This document shows, piece after piece, positions 46,620 to 55,203 of a stretch of DNA of 64,000 nt. How positions within the stretch are numbered: the first letter of the stretch is position 1; each line of letters starts with the position of its first letter. The notes below the pieces were generated by a model. It saw nothing but the letters and a program-made list of their open reading frames with translations, was not told the DNA's origin and did no database searches. Origin of the DNA: Shinella daejeonensis (GTDB lineage Bacteria > Pseudomonadota > Alphaproteobacteria > Rhizobiales > Rhizobiaceae); assembly GCF_024281235.1 (NCBI RefSeq), contig NZ_JAHWXY010000001.1, forward strand, positions 62,001-126,000. Reading direction: 5' to 3'. The translations under genes and the position numbers were made by a program.

Positions 46620-47141
46620 TCAGCTCTGCGGCATCAGGGTGACGGACGTACCCGTGGCGGCGAGATTGAGGCCGAGCTGGCCGCCGACGCTCAGCGTCTG
46701 GAGCTGGATCGAGCCGGATGTGCCGCCGACCAGGATATTGGCGCCGACGCCTGCCAGCACCGTCGCCTCGGCCGTCGCGCCCTGATAGAGCCCGCCGAGC
46801 GAGCCGCGATGATAGCCGGCGGTGGGGGCGAAGACGGCCCAGACGATGCGGCCGCGCGTGGTGAAGCCGATGTCGACGCCCATCTTGCGGATGACGCCGG
46901 AATAAACGTCCTCCTCGCCGCGCACCGACTTGAAGATGCAGTCGACGGACTTGGCCGACCCCAGGACGTAGCCGACGCCGCCGCCGACGTCGCAGGTCAG
47001 AACGCCAAGCTTGACGCCGTCGCGCGAATCCGCCTCGCGGTAGACCGGGGCCGGCTCGGGGGAAACCATGTCGGCTGCACTGACGGCCGTCGCAGCCAGC
47101 GGTATCACGGTCATGGCAAGGATGGTTCCGAGCTTTTTCAT
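46620..47141 (-). CDS. DUF992 domain-containing exported protein
   Basis: A 173-aa protein with a signal peptide (MKKLGTILAMTVIPLAATAVSA) and the DUF992 core: VKLGVLTCDVGGGVGYVLGSAKSVDCIFKSV, VRGEEDVYSGVIRKMGVDIGFTTRGRIVWAVFAPTAGY and a Gly-rich C-terminus (AGVGANILVGGTSGSIQLQTLSVGG). Two Cys (in LTCDV and VDCIF) may form a disulfide. The family is mostly alphaproteobacterial and uncharacterised; a periplasmic or outer-membrane-associated location is inferred from the signal peptide. An RBS-like ggagaccctc stretch precedes the ATG at 47141. Confidence 0.85.
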   Translation of the reverse strand: MKKLGTILAMTVIPLAATAVSAADMVSPEPAPVYREADSRDGVKLGVLTCDVGGGVGYVLGSAKSVDCIFKSVRGEEDVYSGVIRKMGVDIGFTTRGRIVWAVFAPTAGYHRGSLGGLYQGATAEATVLAGVGANILVGGTSGSIQLQTLSVGGQLGLNLAATGTSVTLMPQS

Positions 47142-47321
47142 GAGAGGGTCTCCTTCTGTTCGAACAGAAATGACGCCGGCAGGGAATCGTTCCCCGTCTT
47201 GCCGTCACTCTTTTCCAAAACGTGCCACGATCATGGCGGAGTAGAGGCGGCACCGCCAAGCACACGCCCTTATTGACGCCACCCCGCTCCACCCTGTAAA
47301 GCCGCTGCACCAACCGGAAAC

Positions 47322-47411
47322 GGAAGAGTGGCCGAGCGGTTTAAGGCACCGGTCTTGAAAACCGGCGTGCGGGAGACCGTACCGTGGGTTCGAATCCCAC
47401 CTCTTCCGCCA
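47322..47411 (+). tRNA. tRNA-Ser (TGA)
   Basis: A 90-base class II tRNA with encoded CCA. Acceptor stem ggaagag pairs with ctcttcc, anticodon loop cttgaaa with anticodon TGA, a long variable arm (gcgggagaccgtaccgtg region), and T-loop ggttcgaatcc. It is 30 bases upstream-free of any overlapping gene; the hfq gene begins 270 bases later on the same strand. Confidence 0.96.
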
Positions 47412-47683
47412 TTTCGGTATGAAACCGGGAATGCCGGTTCCGCAGATAGTCGACGATCATGGGGCGAGCAGTTCATCGGGACCGCGCGATCTTTGCGGCC
47501 CGTCTTTGGCGGGCGACCTTGTGACGCTATGGTTGAAAATGCGCCGTCCGCTTTTCGCCGTTGCAGAGAGGACGGCGATTTGATACCAAATCCGACGGCT
47601 CGGGACGACGGTTCCGGGTCGGGGGGCTTTTATTTTCAGTCAACCGGCCGCAAGGAGGCCGGCAATCAGAAAGAAGCGGCGCG

Positions 47684-47926
47684 ATGGCGGAACGTTCTCA
47701 AAATCTGCAGGATCTTTTTCTCAATACCGTTCGCAAGCAGAAGATTTCCCTGACGATCTTTCTCATCAACGGCGTGAAGCTGACGGGAGTGGTCACCTCT
47801 TTCGACAATTTTTGCGTGCTCCTGCGTCGCGACGGTCATTCCCAACTGGTTTACAAGCACGCCATCTCGACCATCATGCCGGGCCAGCCGTTGCAGATGT
47901 TCGAGTCGGAAGACAACGGCGCCTGA
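47684..47926 (+). CDS. hfq: RNA chaperone Hfq
   Basis: Hfq is a hexameric RNA chaperone that pairs small RNAs with mRNAs and, in rhizobia, affects nitrogen fixation gene control. The 80-aa protein has the Sm1 motif ([41 protein letters not shown]) and the Sm2 motif [10 protein letters not shown]. The ATG at 47684 gives the usual rhizobial length. An upstream agaaagaag may serve as RBS. It is followed by hflX 75 bases later on the same strand, the usual hfq-hflX order. Confidence 0.97.
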   Translation: MAERSQNLQDLFLNTVRKQKISLTIFLINGVKLTGVVTSFDNFCVLLRRDGHSQLVYKHAISTIMPGQPLQMFESEDNGA

Positions 47927-48001
47927 CGGGACGATATCATTCACAAGTCCGGGACATCCAGGGATTCCAACATTCCGCACGTTGACAAGAACCGGGACGA
48001 C

Positions 48002-49333
48002 ATGCGCGCTGTCGTCATCGTTCCGGTCCTGAAGGCCGCAACACGCGCCACGGCGGAGGCCTCCGCCACCTTGCAACGCTCCGATGAGGCGCGTCTGGAA
48101 GAGGCCGTCGGCCTTGCCCGCGCCATCGACCTTGAAATCGTTCACGCCGCCGTCGTGCCGGTCAGCCAGCCGAAGCCCGGCACTTTGCTCGGCGGCGGCA
48201 AGATCGCCGAGATCGGCGCGGTGCTCGATGCGCAAGAGGCGGGGCTCGTCATCGTCGATCATCCGCTGACGCCGGTGCAGCAGCGCAATCTGGAAAAGGA
48301 ATGGGACGCCAAGGTCATCGACCGCACCGGCCTCATCCTTGAAATCTTCGGCCGCCGCGCCTCCACCAGGGAGGGCGTGTTGCAGGTGGAACTGGCGCAT
48401 CTCAACTACCAGAAGGGCCGGCTGGTCCGTAGCTGGACCCACCTCGAACGCCAGCGCGGCGGAGCGGGCTTCCTCGGAGGACCCGGCGAAACGCAGATCG
48501 AGGCCGACCGGCGACTGTTGCAGGAAAGGATCGTGCGGCTTGAGCGCGAGCTGGAGCAGGTGCGCCGCACCCGCCAGCTTCACCGCTCCAAGCGCAAGAA
48601 GGTGCCGCATCCGATCGTGGCGCTCGTCGGCTATACCAACGCCGGCAAGTCGACGCTGTTCAACCGGATCACCGGGGCAGGGGTGCTCGCCGAGGACATG
48701 CTGTTTGCAACCCTCGATCCGACTTTGCGGCGCATGAAGCTGCCGCAGGGGCGCACCGTGATCCTGTCGGATACGGTCGGCTTCATCTCCGATCTCCCGA
48801 CCCATCTCGTCGCGGCCTTCCGGGCGACGCTGGAAGAGGTTCTGGAAGCCGACCTGATCCTGCATGTCCGCGATCTGTCCGATCCCGACAATGTCGCCCA
48901 ATCGGCCGATGTCCTGCGTATTCTGACCGATCTCGGCATCGACGAGAAGGACAGGGCCCAGCGCATCCTGGAGGTCTGGAACAAGATCGACCGGCTGGAG
49001 CCGGAGGCCCGCGCCGCACTGGTGCAGAAGGCGGAAAGCCAGCCGAACGTCATCGCGGTCTCCGCCGTCAACGGCGAGGGCGTCGACCGGCTGCTCAGCG
49101 AAATCAACGAACGGCTTTCCGGCGTGCTCGTCTACCGCAGCGCCGTCGTGCCCCTCGAAAAGCTTCAGTTGCTGCCCTGGATCTACGATCACTCCATCGT
49201 CGATGCGCGCGAGGACTTGGAAGACGGCAACGTACGGCTCGAACTGCGGCTGACCGAAACGGAAGCCGCCGAACTCGACCGCCGTCTTGGCGTCATCGCA
49301 AAGCCGCGGCGCGAGGATTGGGAACGCGAGTAG
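48002..49333 (+). CDS. hflX: GTPase HflX
   Basis: HflX is a ribosome-associated GTPase that can split stalled 70S ribosomes after stress. The 443-aa protein has the N-terminal HflX domain (GTLLGGGKIAEIGAVLDAQEAGLVIVDHPLTPVQQRNLE, ERQRGGAGFLGGPGETQIEADRR), a coiled linker, and the G domain with G1 GYTNAGKSTLF, G3 LSDTVGFISDLP, and G4 NKID (VWNKIDRLE). ATG 48002 is used; the family sometimes starts further upstream. It is cotranscribed with hfq and converges with mazG over 38 bp. Confidence 0.96.
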   Translation: MRAVVIVPVLKAATRATAEASATLQRSDEARLEEAVGLARAIDLEIVHAAVVPVSQPKPGTLLGGGKIAEIGAVLDAQEAGLVIVDHPLTPVQQRNLEKEWDAKVIDRTGLILEIFGRRASTREGVLQVELAHLNYQKGRLVRSWTHLERQRGGAGFLGGPGETQIEADRRLLQERIVRLERELEQVRRTRQLHRSKRKKVPHPIVALVGYTNAGKSTLFNRITGAGVLAEDMLFATLDPTLRRMKLPQGRTVILSDTVGFISDLPTHLVAAFRATLEEVLEADLILHVRDLSDPDNVAQSADVLRILTDLGIDEKDRAQRILEVWNKIDRLEPEARAALVQKAESQPNVIAVSAVNGEGVDRLLSEINERLSGVLVYRSAVVPLEKLQLLPWIYDHSIVDAREDLEDGNVRLELRLTETEAAELDRRLGVIAKPRREDWERE

Positions 49334-49371
49334 GAGCGTCTCCCGGCTCGCAGACGAAAAATCCCGGAACG

Positions 49372-50208
49372 TTACCGGAGCAGTTGCCGCTCGATTGTCT
49401 TGGCGGCCTGCCACAATTCCTCCATCCGCTCCAGCGTCGCCGCTTCGAGGCTTTCGCCATTGGCGGCGAGGCTTTCCTCGATATGGGAAAAACGGTTGCG
49501 AAACTTGGTGTTCGTTCCCCGCAGCGCCATTTCGGGATCGGCGCCGACATGCCGGCCGATATTGACGAGAGCGAAGATCAGGTCGCCGAGTTCGTCGGTG
49601 ACGGCAGCACTGTCCCCCTCGGCGAGCGCCTCGCGCAATTCGCCGATCTCCTCCTCGATCTTGTCGAGGATCGGCGCGGGCTCCGACCAGTCGAAGCCGA
49701 CCCTGGCGGCGCGCTCCTGAAGCTTCAGCGCCTCGACGAGCGCGGGAAAGGATCGCTGCACGGAGCCGAGATGGCCATGCAGCGGATCGTCCGGCAGGCC
49801 GCGGCGCGCGCGCCGCTCGCGGCGTTCGTGCTTTTCCGCCTGCTTGATGGCATCCCACTGCAATTTCACAGCCTCGGGCGTCTCGGCGCCGGAGCGGGAA
49901 AAGACATGCGGGTGACGGCGGATCATCTTGCGCGTTACCGCCTCGACGACATTGCCGAAATCGAAATCCCCGCGCTCCTCGGCGATACGGGCATGGAAGA
50001 CGACCTGAAGCAGGAGATCGCCGAGTTCCTCGCACAGGTCGTCCATGTCCGCCCGCTCGATGGCGTCGGCGACCTCATAGGCCTCCTCGATCGTATAGGG
50101 CTTGATCGTCTCGAACGTCTGCACGACGTCCCACGGGCAGCCGGTTTCCGGCTGGCGAAGGGCCGTCATAATGTCGAGAAGGCGCTGGATGTCGCGGCTG
50201 GGTTCCAT
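49372..50208 (-). CDS. mazG: Nucleoside triphosphate pyrophosphohydrolase MazG
   Basis: MazG hydrolyses (d)NTPs to (d)NMP and PPi, sanitising the nucleotide pool. The 278-aa protein has two MazG-like helical domains: the first with GCPWDVVQTFETIKPYTIEEAYEVADAIERADMDDLCEELGDLLLQVVFHARIAEE, which carries the EExxE-12-ExxD metal motif, and a second with KIEEEIGELREALAEGDSAAVTDELGDLIFALVNIGRH. Both motifs look intact. It begins 14 bases after the stop of an upstream cytidine deaminase-type gene on the same strand, so the two are probably coexpressed. Confidence 0.95.
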   Translation of the reverse strand: MEPSRDIQRLLDIMTALRQPETGCPWDVVQTFETIKPYTIEEAYEVADAIERADMDDLCEELGDLLLQVVFHARIAEERGDFDFGNVVEAVTRKMIRRHPHVFSRSGAETPEAVKLQWDAIKQAEKHERRERRARRGLPDDPLHGHLGSVQRSFPALVEALKLQERAARVGFDWSEPAPILDKIEEEIGELREALAEGDSAAVTDELGDLIFALVNIGRHVGADPEMALRGTNTKFRNRFSHIEESLAANGESLEAATLERMEELWQAAKTIERQLLR

Positions 50209-50222
50209 GGTCGAAGTCCCGG

Positions 50223-50810
50223 TCAGTTGAGCGGAATGCTGTTTGCCGACTTGCCGGACTGGTAGACGGCTGAAAGATCGGCATAGGCGCCACGGATTTC
50301 CTCAGCCTTGCTCTTCAATGCCGAGCGCACCGGCTCTGCCACCGTCGAGACGAGATCGGAAATCGCCGCGGAACGCCAGAAGGCGTTGGTTGCGGCGTAG
50401 CCGCCGGGGTCGAGCCGGAACACTTCCTTGAGAATGCGCAGATCGTGCGGGATGGCGAAACGGTCGCGCGAATCCGCATGACTGAAGAAATAGTAGAAAT
50501 TGTCGAAGCCGGCCCAGGTGATGGCGGAAAGGCACATCGAACAGGGTTCGTGCGTGGACAGGAACAGGAGGTCCTTCGTATCCGGCCGTCCGGCCTGCTC
50601 GTAGAAGCGCTTCAACGCGTGGACTTCCCCGTGCCAGAGCGGGTTCTCGGTTTCGTTGTTGGTTTCGGCAAGGACCAGTGAGAGGTCCGCCTTGCGCAGG
50701 ATCGCCGCGCCGAACACCTTGTTGCCGGCCGCGACGCCCCGCCGGGTCAGGGGCAGGATGTCGACTTCGATGACCTCGAGAAGGCGTTTGGAAAGTGTGG
50801 CGTGATCCAT
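50223..50810 (-). CDS. Cytidine/deoxycytidylate deaminase-family nucleoside deaminase
   Basis: A 195-aa zinc deaminase. The two active-site motifs are HGEVHALKRF (His and catalytic Glu, H-x-E) and PCSMCLSAI (P-C-x2-C), and NKVFGAAILR near the start is the substrate-strand segment. The C-terminal 70 residues (LDPGGYAATNAFWRSAAISDLV) are beyond the minimal domain. It fits the nucleoside deaminase family including guanine- and tRNA-type members; the exact substrate is unknown. It lies just upstream of mazG on the same strand, suggesting shared nucleotide housekeeping. It is divergent from cysG (280 bp between). Confidence 0.85.
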   Translation of the reverse strand: MDHATLSKRLLEVIEVDILPLTRRGVAAGNKVFGAAILRKADLSLVLAETNNETENPLWHGEVHALKRFYEQAGRPDTKDLLFLSTHEPCSMCLSAITWAGFDNFYYFFSHADSRDRFAIPHDLRILKEVFRLDPGGYAATNAFWRSAAISDLVSTVAEPVRSALKSKAEEIRGAYADLSAVYQSGKSANSIPLN

Positions 50811-51090
50811 GGCGCGATGCCCCGGCTGAAACGGATAGGGGCTTCCTTACCGGTCGCCGGCGGCCGGAGGCAAGAGGCTTGTGGGAGGGGGCCTGCACGG
50901 CCGGCGGATGGAATCTCCTTCCCGCCGTTCCGGTCGGCGCAGGGCGCCAGAGAGCGTCCGGGCATGCCCATGCTCAAAATGCCATGCGGGCGAGTAAAAC
51001 AATACGCTCCCGGAGCGACGGGAGGATTTCTGTTTCTTCCGATGCTGGCCGGTTTTCGCGATAGTGCGCAGACTTTAACGGGACCGTACG

Positions 51091-52530
51091 ATGACCAGCG
51101 CAAACGACAAGCTGACGACCTTTCCGGCCTTCTTCCGCGTGAGCGGCAGAAGCGTCGTGATCGTGGGCGAGGGCGACGAGGCTTTCGCCAAGGCGCGGCT
51201 CGTCGCCAATACGCAGGCCCATATCGTCGTCGTCGCGGAAAATCCCGAGCCGGCTTTCGCGCGTTATATCTCCGAACACGGCATTCAACTGAAGCGGCAG
51301 GCATTTTCCGACGAAACGCTCGCCGGCGCGACGCTCGCCTTCGCTGCAACCGGCGACGCGGCTGCCGACCGGGCGATCGCCGCTGCCGCGCGTGCGCGGG
51401 CGGTTCCGGTCAATGCGGTCGACCAGCCGGAGGTCTGCGACTTCTTCACGCCCGCCCTCGTCAACCGGGCTCCCGTCGCCGTGGCGATCGGCACGGAAGG
51501 GGCGGGACCTGTTCTGGCGCAGATGATCCGTGCGCAGGTCGACCGGATTCTTTCTCCTTCCCTCGGGCCGCTGGCAAGGCTTGCGGCAAGCTATCGCGAG
51601 GTCGCGGAATCGGTATTGCCGCGCGGTTTCGTCCGCCGGCGCTTCTGGCATGCGTTCTTCGGTGGCGCCGTGGCGGCCGCCGTTAGCCGGGGCGATACGG
51701 AAGCGGCGCGGCGCGCCGCCAACGGGCTTCTCAATACCGCTCACCGCGCGGAGGGCCGCGTCTGGCTCGTCGGGGCGGGGCCTGGAGCGGAGGACCTGCT
51801 GACGCTGCGCGCCCAGCGCGTGATGATGGATGCCGATGTGCTCGTCCACGATGCGCTGGTGCCCCAGGCCGTCATCGACATGGGACGCCGCGACGCCGAG
51901 CGCATTTCCGTCGGCAAGCGCAAGGGCTGCCATTCGAAGTCGCAGGACGAGATCAACGATCTTCTGGTGGCGCTTGCCCGCGCCGGCAAGCGTGTCGTGC
52001 GTCTGAAATCCGGCGATCCGCTGGTCTATGGCCGGGCGGGCGAGGAAATGGCGGCGCTGCGCCAGGCGGGTATCGGCTACGAGATCGTGCCGGGCATCAC
52101 CTCGGCTTTCGCCGCCGCCGCCGATTTCGAACTGCCGCTGACGTTGCGCGGCGTCGCGTCCTCCCTGGTTTTCACCACCGGCCACGATCTGACGGGCGAT
52201 GTGTTGCCGGATTGGGCGCGCCTTGCGGTGTCGGGTGCGACCGTCGCCGTCTATATGGGGCGCACGGTGGCGGCTTCGGTCGCCGGCCGCCTGATGCAGG
52301 CCGGCCTTCCGCCGGAGACGACGGTCGCCGTCGTCGAGAACGCCAGCCGCGCCGACAAGCGCCTGCTGCACGGCACGCTCAAGGACCTGCCGGGGCTGGA
52401 GCGCTACGACGATCTTTCGGGTCCCGTCATGGTGATTATCGGCGATGCGGTCGCCGGTGCGAATTTCGAACGGTCCGAGCCGCTCGCCTACGGCGAGCCG
52501 GCACGCGCCACTGCAACATTGGGAGCATGA
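51091..52530 (+). CDS. cysG: Siroheme synthase, multifunctional (methyltransferase, dehydrogenase, ferrochelatase)
   Basis: CysG converts uroporphyrinogen III to siroheme, the prosthetic group of sulfite reductase. The 479-aa protein combines an N-terminal precorrin-2 dehydrogenase/ferrochelatase (about residues 1-210; VVIVGEGDEAFAKARLVA, and FFTPALVNRAPVAVAIGTEGAGPVLAQMIRAQVD) with a C-terminal uroporphyrinogen methyltransferase (from about residue 222; VWLVGAGPGAEDLLTLRAQRVMMDADVLVHDALV, and RLKSGDPLVYGRAGEEM). It heads the sulfite reduction series: the next gene starts two bases after its stop. Confidence 0.96.
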   Translation: MTSANDKLTTFPAFFRVSGRSVVIVGEGDEAFAKARLVANTQAHIVVVAENPEPAFARYISEHGIQLKRQAFSDETLAGATLAFAATGDAAADRAIAAAARARAVPVNAVDQPEVCDFFTPALVNRAPVAVAIGTEGAGPVLAQMIRAQVDRILSPSLGPLARLAASYREVAESVLPRGFVRRRFWHAFFGGAVAAAVSRGDTEAARRAANGLLNTAHRAEGRVWLVGAGPGAEDLLTLRAQRVMMDADVLVHDALVPQAVIDMGRRDAERISVGKRKGCHSKSQDEINDLLVALARAGKRVVRLKSGDPLVYGRAGEEMAALRQAGIGYEIVPGITSAFAAAADFELPLTLRGVASSLVFTTGHDLTGDVLPDWARLAVSGATVAVYMGRTVAASVAGRLMQAGLPPETTVAVVENASRADKRLLHGTLKDLPGLERYDDLSGPVMVIIGDAVAGANFERSEPLAYGEPARATATLGA

Positions 52531-52531
52531 C

Positions 52532-52849
52532 ATGGCCGACAAGGTTCTGACAGCAAACCGCCTCTGCGACGGCGTTTCCGTTTGGCTGGACGCCGCCGGC
52601 AACTGGAACGAATGCCTTCAGGCCGCCTTCGTCGCACGCCACAAGGAGGCCGTCGAAGCACTGGAGGCCACGGGCCGGCAGGCTTTCGCCGACAACAAGG
52701 TCGTCGACGTCAATGTCGTCGACGTAGAGGAGGTCGAGGGCGTCCTGCAACCGCTGCGCATGCGCGAGCGCATTCGCGCCCAGGGCCCGACCATCACCTA
52801 TGCTGCCGGCTACGCCGGCCTGACCGTCACCGACCGCCCGGCGGCCTGA
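52532..52849 (+). CDS. DUF2849 domain-containing protein
   Basis: A 105-aa protein of the DUF2849 family, usually found next to sulfite reductase genes in alphaproteobacteria. It has LTANRLCDGVSVWLDAAGNW and RIRAQGPTITYAAGYAGLTVT. The start ATG 52532 follows the cysG stop by 1 base, an overlapping arrangement. It has no signal peptide or membrane segment. An accessory role in CysI assembly or siroheme delivery is plausible from context only. Confidence 0.85.
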   Translation: MADKVLTANRLCDGVSVWLDAAGNWNECLQAAFVARHKEAVEALEATGRQAFADNKVVDVNVVDVEEVEGVLQPLRMRERIRAQGPTITYAAGYAGLTVTDRPAA

Positions 52850-52861
52850 GGATTTTCTTCA

Positions 52862-54532
52862 ATGTATCGTTACGATGAATTCGACCATGCCTTCGTCGCC
52901 GGCCGCGTGGAGCAGTTCCGCGATCAGGTAGCGCGCCGCCGCTCCGGGGAGCTGACGGAAGACGCCTTCAAGCCGCTCCGGCTGATGAACGGCGTCTATC
53001 TTCAGCTGCATGCCTATATGCTGCGCATCGCCATTCCCTATGGCACGCTGAGTTCGCGCCAGATGCGGATGCTCGCCCATATCGGCCGCAAGTACGACCG
53101 AGGCTATGGCCATTTCACGACCCGCCAGAACATCCAGTTCAACTGGCCGAAGCTGTCCGAAATCCCGGATGCGCTTGCCGAACTCGCCGGCGTGGAAATG
53201 CATGCGCTCCAGACCTCGGGCAACTGCATCCGCAACGTCACGGCGGATCATTTCGCAGGCGCCGCCGCAGATGAAGCAGCCGATCCGCGCCCCTATGCGG
53301 AGATCCTGCGGCAATGGTCCTCCGTCCATCCGGAATTCTCCTTCCTGCCGCGCAAGTTCAAGATCGCCGTCACCGGAGCCGAACGCGACCGCGCCGCAAT
53401 CCAGGTGCACGATATCGGCCTGCATCTGAAGAAGAACGATCGGGGCGAGATCGGCTTTTCCGTCTACGTCGGCGGCGGGCAGGGCCGTACGCCGATGGTG
53501 GCGAAGAAGATCCGCGACTTCCTGCCCGAGGCCGACCTGCTTTCCTACACCACCGCGATCATGCGCGTGTACAATCTGCATGGCCGCCGCGACAACAAAT
53601 ACAAGGCGCGCATCAAGATTCTCGTCCATGAGACGGGTGCGGAGGAACTGGCGCGTCAGGTGGAAGCGGAGTTCGCCGAACTGCGCAACGGCGAACTGAC
53701 GTTGCCGGCCCAGGATATCGCCGCCATCGCCGCCTATTTCGCGCCGCCGTCCTTGCCGCCGCGCGCCGAGGGCTGGGCAAGTCTTGCGCAATGGAAGAAG
53801 GCGGATGCCGAATTCGCGCGCTGGGTGGGGCAGAACGTTCAGCCGCACAAGCATCCCGACTACGGCATGGTGACGATCTCGCTCAAGGCCATCGGCGGCA
53901 TTCCCGGCGACGCGACGTCCGAACAGATGGAGGCGGTCGCCGATATCGCCGAGGAATATGCTTTCGACGAAATCCGCGTCAGCCACGAGCAGAACCTGAT
54001 CCTGCCGCATGTGGCGCTCGCCGATCTGGAGCCCGTCTATCGCGGATTGCTCGCCGCCGGCCTTGCGACCGCCAATGCGGGTTTGATCACCGATATCATC
54101 GCCTGCCCGGGTCTCGATTATTGCGCGCTCGCCAATGCACGCTCGATCCCGGTGGCGCAGGAGATTTCCACGCGGTTCGGCGCCGCCGCGCGCCAGACGG
54201 AAATCGGGGAGCTGAAGATCAAGATCTCCGGCTGCATCAACGCCTGCGGCCATCATCATGTCGGCCATATCGGCCTTCTCGGGGTGGAGAAGAAGGGTGA
54301 GGAGCTTTACCAGATCACGCTTGGCGGCTCCGGCGACGAGAACACCTCCATTGGCGAGATCATCGGCCGCGGCTTCGCGCCGGAAAAGGTGACGGATGCG
54401 GTCGAGGTGATCGTCGATACCTATCTCGGCCTGCGCCTCTCCGCTTCGGAAACCTTTCTGGCGGCCTATCGGCGCGTCGGTCCGCAGCCGTTCAAGCAGG
54501 CGCTTTACGGCAATGCGGCGGAAGCGGCCTGA
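52862..54532 (+). CDS. cysI: Nitrite/sulfite reductase, siroheme and 4Fe-4S type
   Basis: A 556-aa assimilatory reductase taking sulfite to sulfide (or nitrite to ammonia). The ferredoxin-like siroheme-binding halves appear as QMRMLAHIGRKYDRGYGHFTTRQNIQFNW and GLITDIIACPGLDYCALANARS. The Fe4S4 and siroheme cysteines are Cys415, Cys421 (ACPGLDYC), Cys458 and Cys462 (SGCINACGHHH). Context with cysG, DUF2849, DUF934 and fpr favours sulfite rather than nitrite. The electron donor is probably ferredoxin-type, since no flavoprotein cysJ is present and fpr is two genes downstream. Confidence 0.93.
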   Translation: MYRYDEFDHAFVAGRVEQFRDQVARRRSGELTEDAFKPLRLMNGVYLQLHAYMLRIAIPYGTLSSRQMRMLAHIGRKYDRGYGHFTTRQNIQFNWPKLSEIPDALAELAGVEMHALQTSGNCIRNVTADHFAGAAADEAADPRPYAEILRQWSSVHPEFSFLPRKFKIAVTGAERDRAAIQVHDIGLHLKKNDRGEIGFSVYVGGGQGRTPMVAKKIRDFLPEADLLSYTTAIMRVYNLHGRRDNKYKARIKILVHETGAEELARQVEAEFAELRNGELTLPAQDIAAIAAYFAPPSLPPRAEGWASLAQWKKADAEFARWVGQNVQPHKHPDYGMVTISLKAIGGIPGDATSEQMEAVADIAEEYAFDEIRVSHEQNLILPHVALADLEPVYRGLLAAGLATANAGLITDIIACPGLDYCALANARSIPVAQEISTRFGAAARQTEIGELKIKISGCINACGHHHVGHIGLLGVEKKGEELYQITLGGSGDENTSIGEIIGRGFAPEKVTDAVEVIVDTYLGLRLSASETFLAAYRRVGPQPFKQALYGNAAEAA

Positions 54533-54543
54533 GGAGCATGACG

Positions 54544-55056
54544 ATGATGAAAATCTGGAACGAAGCCGGCTTCGTGACCGACGATCCCTGGCTCGTCGAG
54601 ACGGAGGAAACCAAGGCGGGTTCGAACGAGAAGGTTCTCCTCTCCCTCGACGATTTCCTCGAACGGGTCGCGGAAACGGCGGAAACCGGGCTGGGCGTGC
54701 TGATCCAGCCTGCCGACGACATCCGCCGGCTGGAAGGCCATCTCGACCGGCTGGCGCTCGTCGCGCTCGCTTTCCCGGCTTTCAGCGACGGGCGTTCCTT
54801 CAGCCATGCGGCGCTTCTGCGGTCGCGCCTTGGCTATGCCGGAGAGGTGAGGGCGGTCGGCGACGTGCTGATCGATCAGATCCCGCACATGCTTCGCTGC
54901 GGCATCGACAGCTTTGCCGTCACCAATGCCACGGCGTTGAAACGGCTTGCCGAAAGACGCCTGCCCGGCATCGACGTTCACTATCAGCCGGCGGCCCAAC
55001 CTTCCGTTGCTGCCGGTTCCTATAGCTGGCGGCGGCTGGCCCGGCCGGCGGTTTGA
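54544..55056 (+). CDS. DUF934 domain-containing protein
   Basis: A 170-aa protein of the DUF934 family, found almost only next to sulfite reductase genes. Family blocks are LLSLDDFLE, VLIQPADDIRRLEGHLDRLALVALAFPAFSDGRSFSHAALLRSRLGYAGEVRAVGDVLIDQIPHMLRCGIDSFAV. No catalytic motif is known. ATG 54544 (or 54547) is chosen because gaggag lies 7 bases upstream; the ATG at 54538 is too close to it. Together with DUF2849 it forms the two small accessory genes around cysI. Confidence 0.88.
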   Translation: MMKIWNEAGFVTDDPWLVETEETKAGSNEKVLLSLDDFLERVAETAETGLGVLIQPADDIRRLEGHLDRLALVALAFPAFSDGRSFSHAALLRSRLGYAGEVRAVGDVLIDQIPHMLRCGIDSFAVTNATALKRLAERRLPGIDVHYQPAAQPSVAAGSYSWRRLARPAV

Positions 55057-55203
55057 ACCGGCGGGAGCTTTCCCGCTGGCAGGGGAACACCGAAAATTGC
55101 GCGACCAATGCGCGCAATGGAATGGAAGTGCTTCCTTTGCCGACCTATTTGTCCTATTGGCTGCATCCGGAAGCAGACACGTAAACTCAGGATCGATCCG
55201 AGC

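Noticed and set aside
47328-47753. A plus-strand open frame running from inside tRNA-Ser toward hfq.
   Set aside because: It reads through the tRNA gene and the hfq start, with composition unlike a protein.
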